Shown: piece after piece, positions 10,159 to 23,704 of the stretch
Numbering within the stretch: the stretch's first letter is position 1
Layout: each line of letters opens with the position of its first letter
From: Alentia gelatinosa
Lineage: Eukaryota; Annelida; Polychaeta; Phyllodocida; Polynoidae
NCBI GenBank assembly: GCA_950022655.1
Contig: OX465579.1
Coordinates: 78,813,193 to 78,877,192, forward strand
Direction: 5' to 3'
DNA length: 64,000 bases
Made by a program: the position numbers and the translations under genes
Notes under the pieces: model-generated
What the model was told of the DNA's origin: nothing
Database searches by the model: none
Seen by the model: only the letters and a program-made list of their open reading frames with translations

Positions 10159-11288
10159 TCATAGCCCTAAGACATCTAAGGACATGACGTACCAAATGCG
10201 GAAATTCACTTCCCGTTAGAATTCAGCCATGAAACTTTAACACCAGTTAGGGACACATATAACCTACGATCACCTAAAATATGAAGATAATCAGCCGCTT
10301 GGATCTAACGATATTAGTGTTTGAATCTGGTTGTATCAAATGCTGCTCTGATGGCCGGTGTAGGCCTACTTAAGCAGTCGCTACTTTATGCAGCGACCTT
10401 GACATTGACTGCACTTGTTCCTGATAGATTGGCCATCAACCCCTGTCTGTGCTGAGCTCCTCACTCTCAGTCGAATAGATTGACGGGCTGACCGTACGCA
10501 GAATTTAACTGACTGTCGCCAAAATTATCATAGCCCAAGACATCTAAGGAGGATACGTACCAAACGTGGAAACTCACTTTCCGTTGGAATTCAGCCATGA
10601 AACTTTAACACCAGTTAGGGACACATATAACCTATGATCACCTAAAATATGAAGAAAATCAGCAGCTTGATTCTAACGTTATTCGCGTTTGAATCTGGTT
10701 GTATCAAATGCTGGTCTGGTGGCCAGTGTTCTGACATTGGGTGGCCATGATAAGAACTAACGTTTTCATTGACAGGTCCTGCCACCTGGTGTATTATAAG
10801 GAACCAGGTTCCTCACTACATTGATAACGCCTTAAACCTTCTCTCTTTTTGTCACACTCAGTGGTCTAGAGGTAGAGTGTCTGCAAGGGAAACCTATGGT
10901 TGAGAGTTCAATCCCCTTCCATGCAGAGCGGTTTTTTTTCAAGAGTCATAAAGATTCTTATAGGAAACTTGAAGGTTGAGAGTTCAAATCCCCTTCCATC
11001 CAGACTTTTTTATATTTTTTTATGAGAGTCATAAAGATTCTTTTAGGAACCAATTTTTCTCTTTCTGAATTATTTCTATTTCCATTTTTGAATCTTACAC
11101 AGACATACCTACATAAATAGGGGAATCTTCCATCCAGAACTATTTATTTGTTTACCCTTACACATACGAATACCAGTTACTTTACGTTCTGGTACATTCA
11201 GTATAGATTGGTTACTGCACCTGTATGCAGTAATTATAGTGGGCCCTGTATTTTAGTCAAGACCATCGTTGCGGGTGCCCAAATATTA
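10159..11288 (+). repeat. Satellite monomer 10 (beta class; first-pass only)
   Basis: 1130 bp. Variants: aactgactg, cttgattctaacgttatt in the B-half, gctggtctgg, and ctctttttgtc upstream of the tRNA-like segment. Monomer 12 is the same type 2,258 bp further on; monomer 55 shares the B-half variants. Confidence 0.97.
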
Positions 11289-12416
11289 TCATAGCCCTAA
11301 GACATCTAAGGACATGACGTACCAAATGCGGAAATTCACTTCCCGTTAGAATTCAGCCATGAAACTTTAACACCAGTTAGGGACACATATAACCTACGAT
11401 CACCTAAAATATGAAGATAATCAGCTGCTTGGATCTAACGATATTAGTGTTTAAATCTGGTTGTATCAAATGCTGCTCTGGTGGCCAGTGTAGGCCTACT
11501 TAAGCGGTCGCTACTTTATGCAGCGACCTTGACATTGACTGCACTTGTTCCTGATAGATTGGCCATCAACCCCTGTCTGTGCTGAGCTCCTCACTCTCAG
11601 TCGAATAGATTGACGGGCTGACCGTATGCAGAATTTACCTCACTGTCGCCCAAATTATCATAGCCCAAGACATCTAAGGAGGATACGTACCAAACGTTGA
11701 AATTCACTTCCCGTTGGAATTCAGCCATGAAACTTTAACACCAGTTAGGGACACATATAACCTACGATCACCTAAAATATGAAGAAAATCAGCAGCTTGG
11801 ATCTAACGATATTCGCGTTTGAATCTGGTTGTATCAAATGCTGCTCTGGTGGCCAGTGTTCTGACATTGGGTGGCCATGATAAGAACTAACGTTTTCATT
11901 GACAGGTCCTGCCACCTGGTGTATTATAAGGAACCAGGTTCCTCACTACATTGATAACGCCTTAAACCTTCTCTCTTTCTGTCACACTCAGTGGTCTAGA
12001 GGTAGAGTGTCTGCAAGGGAAACCTATGGTTGAGAGTTCAATCCCCTTCCATGCAGAGCGTTTTTTTTCAAGAGTCATAAAGATTCTTATAGGAAACTTG
12101 AAGGTTGAGAGTTCAAATCCCCTTCCATCCAGACTTTTTTATATTTTTTTATGAGAGTCATAAAGATTCTTTTAGGAACCAATTTTTCTCTTTCTGAATT
12201 ATTTCTATTTCCATTTTTGAATCTTACACAGACATACCTACATAAATAGGGGAATCTTCCATCCAGAACTATTTATTATTCACCCTTACACATACGAATA
12301 CCAGTTACTTTACGTTCTGGTACATTCAGTATAGATTGGTTACTGCACCTGTATGCAGTAATTATAGTGGGCCCTGTATTTTAGTCAAGACCATCGTTGC
12401 AGGTGCCCAAATATTA
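11289..12416 (+). repeat. Satellite monomer 11 (alpha class; first-pass only)
   Basis: 1128 bp. Alpha-class with cagctgctt and gtatgcag, like monomer 14, but with catgacgtacc at the start, as expected for a monomer joined to the tail of monomer 10. Confidence 0.97.
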
Positions 12417-13546
12417 TCATAGCCCTAAGACATCTAAGGACATGACGTACCAAATGCGGAAATTCACTTCCCGTTAGAATTCAGCCATGAAACTTTAACA
12501 CCAGTTAGGGACACATATAACCTACGATCACCTAAAATATGAAGATAATCAGCCGCTTGGATCTAACGATATTAGTGTTTGAATCTGGTTGTATCAAATG
12601 CTGCTCTGATGGCCGGTGTAGGCCTACTTAAGCAGTCGCTACTTTATGCAGCGACCTTGACATTGACTGCACTTGTTCCTGATAGATTGGCCATCAACCC
12701 CTGTCTGTGCTGAGCTCCTCACTCTCAGTCGAATAGATTGACGGGCTGACCGTACGCAGAATTTAACTGACTGTCGCCAAAATTATCATAGCCCAAGACA
12801 TCTAAGGAGGATACGTACCAAACGTGGAAACTCACTTTCCGTTGGAATTCAGCCATGAAACTTTAACACCAGTTAGGGACACATATAACCTATGATCACC
12901 TAAAATATGAAGAAAATCAGCAGCTTGATTCTAACGTTATTCGCGTTTGAATCTGGTTGTATCAAATGCTGGTCTGGTGGCCAGTGTTCTGACATTGGGT
13001 GGCCATGATAAGAACTAACGTTTTCATTGACAGGTCCTGCCACCTGGTGTATTATAAGGAACCAGGTTCCTCACTACATTGATAACGCCTTAAACCTTCT
13101 CTCTTTTTGTCACACTCAGTGGTCTAGAGGTAGAGTGTCTGCAAGGGAAACCTATGGTTGAGAGTTCAATCCCCTTCCATGCAGAGCGGTTTTTTTTCAA
13201 GAGTCATAAAGATTCTTATAGGAAACTTGAAGGTTGAGAGTTCAAATCCCCTTCCATCCAGACTTTTTTATATTTTTTTATGAGAGTCATAAAGATTCTT
13301 TTAGGAACCAATTTTTCTCTTTCTGAATTATTTCTATTTCCATTTTTGAATCTTACACAGACATACCTACATAAATAGGGGAATCTTCCATCCAGAACTA
13401 TTTATTTGTTTACCCTTACACATACGAATACCAGTTACTTTACGTTCTGGTACATTCAGTATAGATTGGTTACTGCACCTGTATGCAGTAATTATAGTGG
13501 GCCCTGTATTTTAGTCAAGACCATCGTTGCGGGTGCCCAAATATTA
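12417..13546 (+). repeat. Satellite monomer 12 (beta class; first-pass only)
   Basis: 1130 bp. Same type as monomer 10 throughout, including cttgattctaacgttatt, gctggtctgg and ctctttttgtc. Marks a two-monomer local duplication. Confidence 0.97.
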
Positions 13547-14675
13547 TCATAGCCCTAAGACATCTAAGGACATGACGTACCAAATGCGGAAATTCACTTC
13601 CCGTTAGAATTCAGCCATGAAACTTTAACACCAGTTAGGGACACATATAACCTACGATCACCTAAAATATGAAGATAATGAGCCGCTTGGATCTAACGAT
13701 ATTAGTGTTTGGATCTGGTTGTATCAAATGCTGCTCTGGTGGCCGGTGTAGGCCTACTTAAGCAGTCGCTACTTTATGCAGCGACCTTGACATTGACTGC
13801 ACTTGTTCCTGATAGATTGGCCATCAACCCCTGTCTGTGCTGAGCTCCTCACTCTCAGTCGAATAGATTGACGGGCTGACCGTACGAAGAATTTAACTCA
13901 CTGTCGCCAAAATTATCATAGCCCAAGACATCTAAGGAGGATACGTACCAAACGTGGAAACTCACTTTCCGTTGGAATTCAGCCATGAAACTTTAACACC
14001 AGTTAGGGACACATATAACCTATGATCAGCTAAAATATGAAGAAAATCAGCAGCTTGGATCTAACGATATTCGCGTTTGAATCTGGTTGTATCAAATGCT
14101 GCTCTGGTGGCCAGTGTTCTGACATTGGGTGGCCATGATAAGAACTAACGTTTTCATTGACAGGTCCTGCCACCTGGTGTATTATAAGGAACCAGGTTCC
14201 TCACTACATTGATAACGCCTTAAACCTTCTCTCTTTCTGTCACACTCAGTGGTCTAGAGGTAGAGTGTCTGCAAGGGAAACCTATGTTTGAGAGTTCAAT
14301 CCCCTTCCATGCAGAGCGTTTTTTTTTCAAGAGTCATAAAGATTCTTATAGGAACTTGAAGGTTGAGTGTTCAAATCCCCTTCCATCCAGACTTTTTTAT
14401 ATTTTTTTATGAGAGTCATAAAGATTCTTTTAGGAACCAATTTTTCTCTTTCTGAATTATTTCTATTTCCATTTTTGAATCTTACACAGACATACCTACA
14501 TAAATAGGGGAATCTTCCATCCAGAACTATTTATTTGTTTACCCTTACACATACGAATACCAGTTACTTTACGTTCTGGTACATTCAGTATAGATTGGTT
14601 ACTGCATCTGTATGCAGTAATTATAGTGGGCCTTGTATGTTAGTCAAGACCATCTTTGCGGGTGCCCAAATATTA
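13547..14675 (+). repeat. Satellite monomer 13 (beta class)
   Basis: 1129 bp. Private variants: G at 13680 (gataatgagcc), gtacgaag, gatcagct, cctatgtttgag, and gcatctgtatg, which weakens the tail inverted repeat. Copied as monomer 42 at an offset of 32,900 bp; monomer 42 has the usual cctatggttgag. Confidence 0.97.
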
Positions 14676-15803
14676 TCATAGCCCTAAGACATCTAAGGAC
14701 ATGACATACCAAATGCGGAAATTCACTTCCCGTTAGAATTCAGCCATGAAACTTTAACACCAGTTAGGGACACATATAACCTACGATCACCTAAAATATG
14801 AAGATAATCAGCTGCTTGGATCTAACGATATTAGTGTTTAAATCTGGTTGTATCAAATGCTGCTCTGGTGGCCAGTGTAGGCCTACTTAAGCGGTCGCTA
14901 CTTTATGCAGCGACCTTGACATTGACTGCACTTGTTCCTGATAGATTGGCCATCAACCCCTGTCTGTGCTGAGCTCCTCACTCTCAGTCGAATAGATTGA
15001 CGGGCTGACCGTATGCAGAATTTACCTCACTGTCGCCCAAATTATCATAGCCCAAGACATCTAAGGAGGATACGTACCAAACGTTGAAATTCACTTCCCG
15101 TTGGAATTCAGCCATGAAACTTTAACACCAGTTAGGGACACATATAACCTACGATCACCTAAAATATGAAGAAAATCAGCAGCTTGGATCTAACGATATT
15201 CGCGTTTGAATCTGGTTGTATCAAATGCTGCTCTGGTGGCCAGTGTTCTGACATTGGGTGGCCATGATAAGAACTAACGTTTTCATTGACAGGTCCTGCC
15301 ACCTGGTGTATTATAAGGAACCAGGTTCCTCACTACATTGATAACGCCTTAAACCTTCTCTCTTTCTGTCACACTCAGTGGTCTAGAGGTAGAGTGTCTG
15401 CAAGGGAAACCTATGGTTGAGAGTTCAATCCCCTTCCATGCAGAGCGTTTTTTTTCAAGAGTCATAAAGATTCTTATAGGAAACTTGAAGGTTGAGAGTT
15501 CAAATCCCCTTCCATCCAGACTTTTTTATATTTTTTTATGAGAGTCATAAAGATTCTTTTAGGAACCAATTTTTCTCTTTCTGAATTATTTCTATTTCCA
15601 TTTTTGAATCTTACACAGACATACCTACATAAATAGGGGAATCTTCCATCCAGAACTATTTATTATTCACCCTTACACATACGAATACCAGTTACTTTAC
15701 GTTCTGGTACATTCAGTATAGATTGGTTACTGCACCTTTATGCAGTAGTTATAGTGGGCCCTGTATTTTAGTCAAGACCATCGTTGCGGGTGCCCAAATA
15801 TTA
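14676..15803 (+). repeat. Satellite monomer 14 (alpha class)
   Basis: 1128 bp. Alpha-class with cagctgctt, gtatgcag, and tail variant cctttatgcagtag ending gttgcgggtg. Copied as monomer 43. Confidence 0.97.
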
Positions 15804-16932
15804 TCATAGCCCTAAGACATCTAAGGACATGACATACCAAATGCGGAAATTCACTTCCCGTTAGAATTCAGCCATGAAACTTTAACACTAGTTAGGGACA
15901 CATATAACCTACGATCACCTAAAATATGAAGATAATCAGCCACTTGGATCTAACGATATTAGTGTTTGAATCTGGTTGTATCAAATGCTGCTCTGGTGGC
16001 CGGTGTAGGCCTACTTAAGCAGTCGCTACTTTATGCAGCGACCTTGACATTGACTGCACTTGTTCCTGATAGATTGGCCATCAACCCCTGTCTGTGCTGA
16101 GCTCCTCACTCTCAGTCGAATAGATTGACGGGCTGACCGTACACAGAATTTAACTCACTGTCGCCAAAATTATCATAGCCCAAGACATCTAAGGAGGATA
16201 CCTACCAAACGTGGAAACTCACTTTCCGTTGGAATTCAGCCATGAAACTTTAACACCAGTTAGGGACACATATAACCTATAATCACCTAAAATATGAAGA
16301 AAATCAGCAGCTTGGATCTAACGATATTCGCGTTTGAATCTGGTTGTATCAAATGCTGCTCTGGTGGCCAGTGTTCTGACATTGGGTGGCCATGATAAGA
16401 ACTAACGTTTTCATTGACAGGTCCTGCCACCTGGTGTATTATAAGGAACCAGGTTCCTCACTACATTGATAACGCCTTAAACCTTCTCTCTTTCTGTCAC
16501 ACTCAGTGGTCTAGAGGTAGAGTGTCTGCAAGGGAAACCTATGGTTGAGAGTTCAATCCCCTTCCATGCAGAGCGTTTTTTTTTCAAGAGTCATAAAGAT
16601 TCTTATAGGAACTTGAAGGTTGAGTGTTCAAATCCCCTTCCATCCAGACTTTTTTATATTTTTTTATGAGAGTCATAAAGATTCTTTTAGGAACCAATTT
16701 TTCTCTTTCTGAATTATTTCTATTTCCATTTTTGAATCTTACACAGACATACCTACATAAATAGGGGAATCTTCCATCCAGAACTATTTATTTGTTTACC
16801 CTTACACATACGAATACCAGTTACTTTACGTTCTGGTACATTCAGTATAGATTGGTTACTGCACCTGTATGCAGTAATTATAGTGGGCCTTGTATGTTAG
16901 TCAAGACCATCTTTGCGGGTGCCCAAATATTA
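15804..16932 (+). repeat. Satellite monomer 15 (beta class)
   Basis: 1129 bp. Variants: cactagtt and private agccacttgg in the A-half, gtacacag, gatacctacc, ctataatcacc. Copied as monomer 44. Confidence 0.97.
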
Positions 16933-18060
16933 TCATAGCCCTAAGACATCTAAGGACATGACATACCAAATGCGGAAATTCACTTCCCGTTAGAATTCAG
17001 CCATGAAACTTTAACACCAGTTAGGGACACATATAACCTACGATCACCTAAAATATGAAGATAATCAGCTGCTTGGATCTAACGATATTAGTGTTTAAAT
17101 CTGGTTGTATCAAATGCTGCTCTGGTGGCCAGTGTAGGCCTACTTAAGCGGTCGCTACTTTATGCAGCGACCTTGACATTGACTGCACTTGTTCCTGATA
17201 GATTGGCCATCAACCCCTGTCTGTGCTGAGCTCCTCACTCTCAGTCGAATAGATTGACGGGCTGACCGTACGCAGAATTTACCTCACTGTCGCCCAAATT
17301 ATCATAGCCCAAGACATCTAAGGAGGATACGTACCAAACGTTGAAATTCACTTCCCGTTGGAATTCAGCCATGAAACTTTAACACCAGTTAGGGACACAT
17401 ATAACCTACGATCACCTAAAATATGAAGAAAATCAGCAGCTTGGATCTAACGATATTCGCGTTTGAATCTGGTTGTATCAAATGCTGCTCTGGTGGCCAG
17501 TGTTCTGACATTGGGTGGCCATGATAAGAACTAACGTTTTCATTGACAGGTCCTGCCACCTGGTGTATTATAAGGAACCAGGTTCCTCACTACATTGATA
17601 ACGCCTTAAACCTTCTCTCTTTCTGTCACACTCAGTGGTCTAGAGGTAGAGTGTCTGCAAGGGAAACCTATGGTTGAGAGTTCAATCCCCTTCCATGCAG
17701 AGCGTTTTTTTTCAAGAGTCATAAAGATTCTTATAGGAAACTTGAAGGTTGAGAGTTCAAATCCCCTTCCATCCAGACTTTTTTATATTTTTTTATGAGA
17801 GTCATAAAGATTCTTTTAGGAACCAATTTTTCTCTTTCTGAATTATTTCTATTTCCATTTTTGAATCTTACACAGACATACCTACATAAATAGGGGAATC
17901 TTCCATCCAGAACTATTTATTATTCACCCTTACACATACGAATACCAGTTACTTTACGTTCTGGTACATTCAGTATAGATTGGTTACTGCACCTGTATGC
18001 AGTAATTATAGTGGGCCTTGTATGTTAGTCAAGACCATCTTTGCGGGTGCCCAAATATTA
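16933..18060 (+). repeat. Satellite monomer 16 (alpha class)
   Basis: 1128 bp. Alpha-class with cagctgctt and gtacgcag; tail ends ctttgcgggtg. Copied as monomer 45. One of two adjacent alpha monomers (16 and 17). Confidence 0.97.
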
Positions 18061-19188
18061 TCATAGCCCTAAGACATCTAAGGACATGACATACCAAATG
18101 CGGAAATTCACTTCCCGTTAGAATTCAGCCATGAAACTTTAACACCAGTTAGGGACACATATAACCTACGATCACCTAAAATATGAAGATAATCAGCCGC
18201 TTGGATCTAACGATATTAGTGTTTAAATCTGGTTGTATCAAATGCTGCTCTGGTGGCCAGTGTAGGCCTACTTAAGCGGTCGCTACTTTATGCAGCGACC
18301 TTGACATTGACTGCACTTGTTCCTGATAGATTGGCCATCAACCCCTGTCTGTGCTGAGCTCCTCACTCTCAGTCGAATAGATTGACGGGCTGACCGTACG
18401 CAGAATTTACCTCACTGTCGCCCAAATTATCATAGCCCAAGACATCTAAGGAGGATACGTACCAAACGTTGAAATTCACTTCCCGTTGGAATTCAGCCAT
18501 GAAACTTTAACACCAGTTAGGGACACATATAACCTACGATCACCTAAAATATGAAGAAAATCAGCAGCTTGGATCTAACGATATTCGCGTTTGAATCTGG
18601 TTGTATCAAATGCTGCTCTGGTGGCCAGTGTTCTGACATTGGGTGGCCATGATAAGAACTAACGTTTTCATTGACAGGTCCTGCCACCTGGTGTATTATA
18701 AGGAACCAGGTTCCTCACTACATTGATAACGCCTTAAACCTTCTCTCTTTCTGTCACACTCAGTGGTCTAGAGGTAGAGTGTCTGCAAGGGAAACCTATG
18801 GTTGAGAGTTCAATCCCCTTCCATGCAGAGCGTTTTTTTTCAAGAGTCATAAAGATTCTTATAGGAAACTTGAAGGTTGAGAGTTCAAATCCCCTTCCAT
18901 CCAGACTTTTTTATATTTTTTTATGAGAGTCATAAAGATTCTTTTAGGAACCAATTTTTCTCTTTCTGAATTATTTCTATTTCCATTTTTGAATCTTACA
19001 CAGACATACCTACATAAATAGGGGAATCTTCCATCCAGAACTATTTATTATTCACCCTTACACATACGAATACCAGTTACTTTACGTTCTGGTACATTCA
19101 GTATAGATTGGTTACTGCACCTTTATGCAGTAGTTATAGTGGGCCCTGTATTTTAGTCAAGACCATCGTTGCGGGTGCCCAAATATTA
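18061..19188 (+). repeat. Satellite monomer 17 (alpha class)
   Basis: 1128 bp. Alpha-class with cagccgctt; tail has cctttatgcagtag. Copied as monomer 46, which differs by gagcattt instead of gagcgttt at the T run. Confidence 0.97.
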
Positions 19189-20318
19189 TCATAGCCCTAA
19201 GACATCTAAGGACATGACATACCAAATGCGGAAATTCACTTCCCGTTAGAATTCAGCCATGAAACTTTAACACTAGTTAGGGACACATATAACCTACGAT
19301 CACCTAAAATATGAAGATAATCAGCCGCTTGGATCTAACGATATTAGTGTTTGAATCTGGTTGTATCAAATGCTGCTCTGGTGGCCGGTGTAGGCCTACT
19401 TAAGCAGTCGCTACTTTATGCAGCGACCTTGACATTGACTGCACTTGTTCCTGATAGATTGGCCATCAACCCCTGTCTGTGCTGAGCTCCTCACTCTCAG
19501 TCGAATAGATTGACGGGCTGACCGTACACAGAATTTAACTCACTGTCGCCAAAATTATCATAGCCCAAGACATCTAAGGAGGATACCTACCAAACGTGGA
19601 AACTGACTTTCCGTTGGAATTCAGCCATGAAACTTTAACACCAGTTAGGGACACATATAACCTATGATCACCTAAAATATGAAGAAAATCAGCAGCTTGG
19701 ATCTAACGATATTCGCGTTTGAATCTGGTTGTATCAAATGCTGCTCTGGTGGCCAGTGTTCTGACATTGGGTGGCCATGATAAGAACTAACGTTTTCATT
19801 GACAGGTCCTGCCACCTGGTGTATTATAAGGAACCAGGTTCCTAACTACATTGATAACGCCTTAAACCTTCTCTCTTTCTGTCAGTCTCAGTGGTCTAGA
19901 GGTAGAGTGTCTGCAAGGGAAACCTATGGTTGAGAGTTCAATCCCCTTCCATGCAGAGCGTTTTTTTTTCAAGAGTCATAAAGATTCTTATAGGAAACTT
20001 GAAGGTTGAGAGTTCAAATCCCCCTCCATCCAGACTTTTTTATATTTTTTTATGAGAATCATAAAGATTCTTTTAGGAACTAATTTTTCTCTTTCTGAAT
20101 TATTTCTATTTCCATTTTTGAATCTTACACAGACATACCTACATAAATAGGGGAATCTTCCATCCAGAACTATTTATTTACTTACCCTTACACATACGAA
20201 TACCAGTTACTTTACGTTCTGGTACATTCAGTATAGATTGGTTACTGCACCTTTATGCAGTAGTTATAGTGGGCCCTGTATTTTAGTCAAGACCATCGTT
20301 GCGGGTGCCCAAATATTA
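19189..20318 (+). repeat. Satellite monomer 18 (beta class)
   Basis: 1130 bp. Variants: cactagtt, aactgacttt in the B-half, ttcctaactac, gtcagtctcag, cccctcc, gagaatcat, ggaactaatt and tatttacttaccc. Copied as monomer 47, which has actcacttt instead. Confidence 0.97.
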
Positions 20319-21447
20319 TCATAGCCCTAAGACATCTAAGGACATGACATACCAAATGCGGAAATTCACTTCCCGTTAGAATTCAGCCATGAAACTTTAA
20401 CACTAGTTAGGGACACATATAACCTACGATCACCTAAAATATGAAGATAATCAGCCGCTTGGATCTAACGATATTAGTGTTTGAATCTGGTTGTATCAAA
20501 TGCTGCTCTGGTGGCCGGTGTAGGCCTACTTAAGCAGTCGCTACTTTATGCAGCGACCTTGACATTGACTGCACTTGTTCCTGATAGATTGGCCATCAAC
20601 CCCTGTCTGTGCTGAGCTCCTCACTCTCAGTCGAATAGATTGACGGGCTGACCGTACACAGAATTTAACTGACTGTCGCCAAAATTATCATAGCCCAAGA
20701 CATCTAAGGAGGATACCTACCAAACGTGGAAACTCACTTTCCGTTGGAATTCAGCCATGGAACTTTAACACCAGTTAGGGACACATATAACCTATGATCA
20801 CCTAAAATATGAAGAAAATCAGCAGCTTGGATCTAACGATATTCGCGTTTGAATCTGGTTGTATCAAATGCTGCTCTGGTGGCCAGTGTTCTGACATTGG
20901 GTGGCCATGATAAGAACTAACGTTTTCATTGACAGGTCCTGCCACCTGGTGTATTATAAGGAACCAGGTTCCTCACTACATTGATAACGCCTTAAACCTT
21001 CTCTCTTTCTGTCAGACTCAGTGGTCTAGAGGTAGAGTGTCTGCAAGGGAAACCTATGGTTGAGAGTTCAATCCCCTTCCATGCAGAGCGGTTTTTTTTC
21101 AAGAGTCATAAAGATTTTTATAGGAAACTTGAAGGTTGAGTGTTCAAATCCCCTTCCATCCAGACATTTTTATATTTTTTTATGAGAGTCATAAAGATTC
21201 TTTTAGGAACCAATTTTTCTCTTTCTGAATTATTTCTATTTCCATTTTTGAATCTTACACAGACATACCTACATAAATAGGGGAATCTTCCATCCAGAAC
21301 TATTTATTATTCACCCTTACACATACGAATACCAGTTACTTTACGTTCTGGTACATTCAGTATAGATTGGTTACTGCACCTGTATGCAGTAATTATAGTG
21401 GGCCTTGTATGTTAGTCAAGACCATCGTTGTGGGTGCCCAAATATTA
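20319..21447 (+). repeat. Satellite monomer 19 (beta class)
   Basis: 1129 bp. Variants: cactagtt, aactgactg, private ccatggaac in the B-half, gtcagactcag, aagatttttatagg, cagacattttt, and gttgtgggtg at the end. Copied as monomer 48. Confidence 0.97.
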
Positions 21448-22576
21448 TCATAGCCCTAAGACATCTAAGGACATGACGTACCAAATGCGGAAATTCACTT
21501 CCCGTTAGAATTCAGCCATGAAACTTTAACACTAGTTAGGGACACATATAACCTACGATCACCTAAAATATGAAGATAATCAGCCGCTTGGATCTAACGA
21601 TATTAGTGTTTGAATCTGGTTGTATCAAATGCTGCTCTGGTGGCCAGTGTAGGCCTACTTAAGCAGTCGCTACTTTATGCAGCGACCTAGACATTGACTG
21701 CACTTGTTCCTGATAGATTGGCCATCAACCCCTGTCTGTGCTGAGCTCCTCACTCTCAGTCGAATAGATTGACGGGCTGACCGTACACAGAATTTAACTG
21801 ACTGTCGCCAAAATTATCATAGCCCAAGACATCTAAGGAGGATACCTACCAAACGTGGAAACTCACTTTCCGTTGGAATTCAGCCATGAAACTTTAACAC
21901 CAGTTAGGGACACATATAACCTATGATCACCTAAAATATGAAGAAAATCAGCAGCTTGGATCTAACGATATTCGCGTTTGAATCTGGTTGTATCAAATGC
22001 TGCTCTGGTGGCCAGTGTTCTGACATTGGGTGGCCATGATAAGAACTAACGTTTTCATTGACAGGTCCTGCCACCTGGTGTATTATAAGGAACAAGGTTC
22101 CTCACTACATTGATAACGCCTTAAACCTTCTCTCTTTCTGTCACACTCAGTGGTCTAGAGGTAGAGTGTCTGCAAGGGAAACCTATGGTTGAGAGTTCAA
22201 TCCCCTTCTATGCAGAGTTTTTTTTTTCAAGAGTCATAAAGATTCTTATAGGAAACTTGAAGGTTGAGAGTTCAAATCCCCTTCCATCCAGACTTTTTTA
22301 TATTTTTTTATGAGAGTCATAAAGATTCTTTTAGGAACCAATTTTTCTCTTTCTGAATTATTTCTATTTCCATTTTTGAATCTTACACAGACATACCTAC
22401 ATAAATAGGGGAATCTTCCATCCAGAACTATTTATTTGTTTACCCTTACACATACGAATACCAGTTACTTTACGTTCTGGTACATTCAGTATAGATTGGT
22501 TACTGCACCTGTATGCAGTAATTATAGTGGGCCCTGTATTTTAGTCAAGACCATCGTTGCAGGTGCCCAAATATTA
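21448..22576 (+). repeat. Satellite monomer 20 (beta class)
   Basis: 1129 bp. Variants: cactagtt, gacctagac after the hairpin, aactgactg, ggaacaaggttcc (breaks the 13-base palindrome), ccttctatgcagag with an elongated T run. Monomer 49 matches except for the intact palindrome and a different tail. Confidence 0.97.
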
Positions 22577-23704
22577 TCATAGCCCTAAGCGTCTAAGGAC
22601 ATGACGTACCAAATGCGGAAATTCACTTCCCGTTAGAATTCAGCCATGAAACTTTAACACCAGTTAGGGACACATATAACCTACGATCACCTAAAATATG
22701 AAGATAATCAGCCGCTTGGATCTAACGATATTAGTGTTTGAATCTGGTTGTATCAAATGCTGCTCTGATGGCCGGTGTAGGCCTACTTAAGCAGTCGCTA
22801 CTTTATGCAGCGACCTTGACATTGACTGCACTTGTTCCTGATAGATTGGCCATCAACCCCTGTCTGTGCTGAGCTCCTCACTCTCAGTCGAATAGATTGA
22901 CGGGCTGACCGTACGCAGAATTTAACTCACTGTCGCCAAAATTATCATAGCCCAAGACATCTCAGGAGGATACGTACCAAACGTGGAAACTCACTTTCCG
23001 TTGGAATTCAGCCATGAAACTTTAACACCAGTTAGGGACACATATAACCTATGATCACCTAAAATATGAAGAAAATCAGCAGCTTGGATCTAACGATATT
23101 CGCGTTTGAATCTGGTTGTATCAAATGCTGCTCTGGTGGCCAGTGTTCTGACATTGGGTGGCCATGATAAGAACTAACGTTTTCATTGACAGGTCCTGCC
23201 ACCTGGTGTATTAAAAGGAACCAGGTTCCTCACTACATTGATAACGCCTTAAACCTTGTCTCTTTCTGTCACACTCAGTGGTCTAGAGGTAGAGTGTCTG
23301 CAAGGGAAACCTATGGTTGAGAGTTCAATCCCCTTCCATGCAGAGCGTTTTTTTTCAAGAGTCATAAAGATTCTTATAGGAAACTTGAAGGTCGAGAGTT
23401 CAAATCCCCCTCCATCCAGACTTTTTTATATTTTTTTATGAGAATCATAAAGATTCTTTTAGGAACAAATTTTTCTCTTTCTGAATTATTTCTATTTCCA
23501 TTTTTGAATCTTGCACAGACATACCTACATAAATAGGGGAATCTTCCATCCAGAACTATTTATTTATTTACCCTTACACATACGAATACCAGTTACTTTA
23601 CGTTCTGGTACATTCAGTATAGATTGGTTACTGCACCTTTATGCAGTAGTTATAGTGGGCCCTGTATTTTAGTCAAGACCATCGTTGCGGGTGCCCAAAT
23701 ATTA
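22577..23704 (+). repeat. Satellite monomer 21 (beta class)
   Basis: 1128 bp. Private variants: aagcgtctaagg (1-bp loss near the start), catctcaggagg, gtattaaaagg, ccttgtctc, aaggtcgag, ggaacaaatt, cttgcacag, tatttatttaccc. The change at 23258 makes a ttg codon that opens a chance frame discussed under rejected items. Confidence 0.97.

Noticed and set aside
23256..23441. Reading frame of 61 codons in monomer 21
   Set aside because: It starts at a ttg created by a single C to G change at 23258, and runs through the tRNA-like segment and its T runs, ending in tga. The same frame in other monomers lacks this start, and neither composition nor ribosome-binding context suggests coding.
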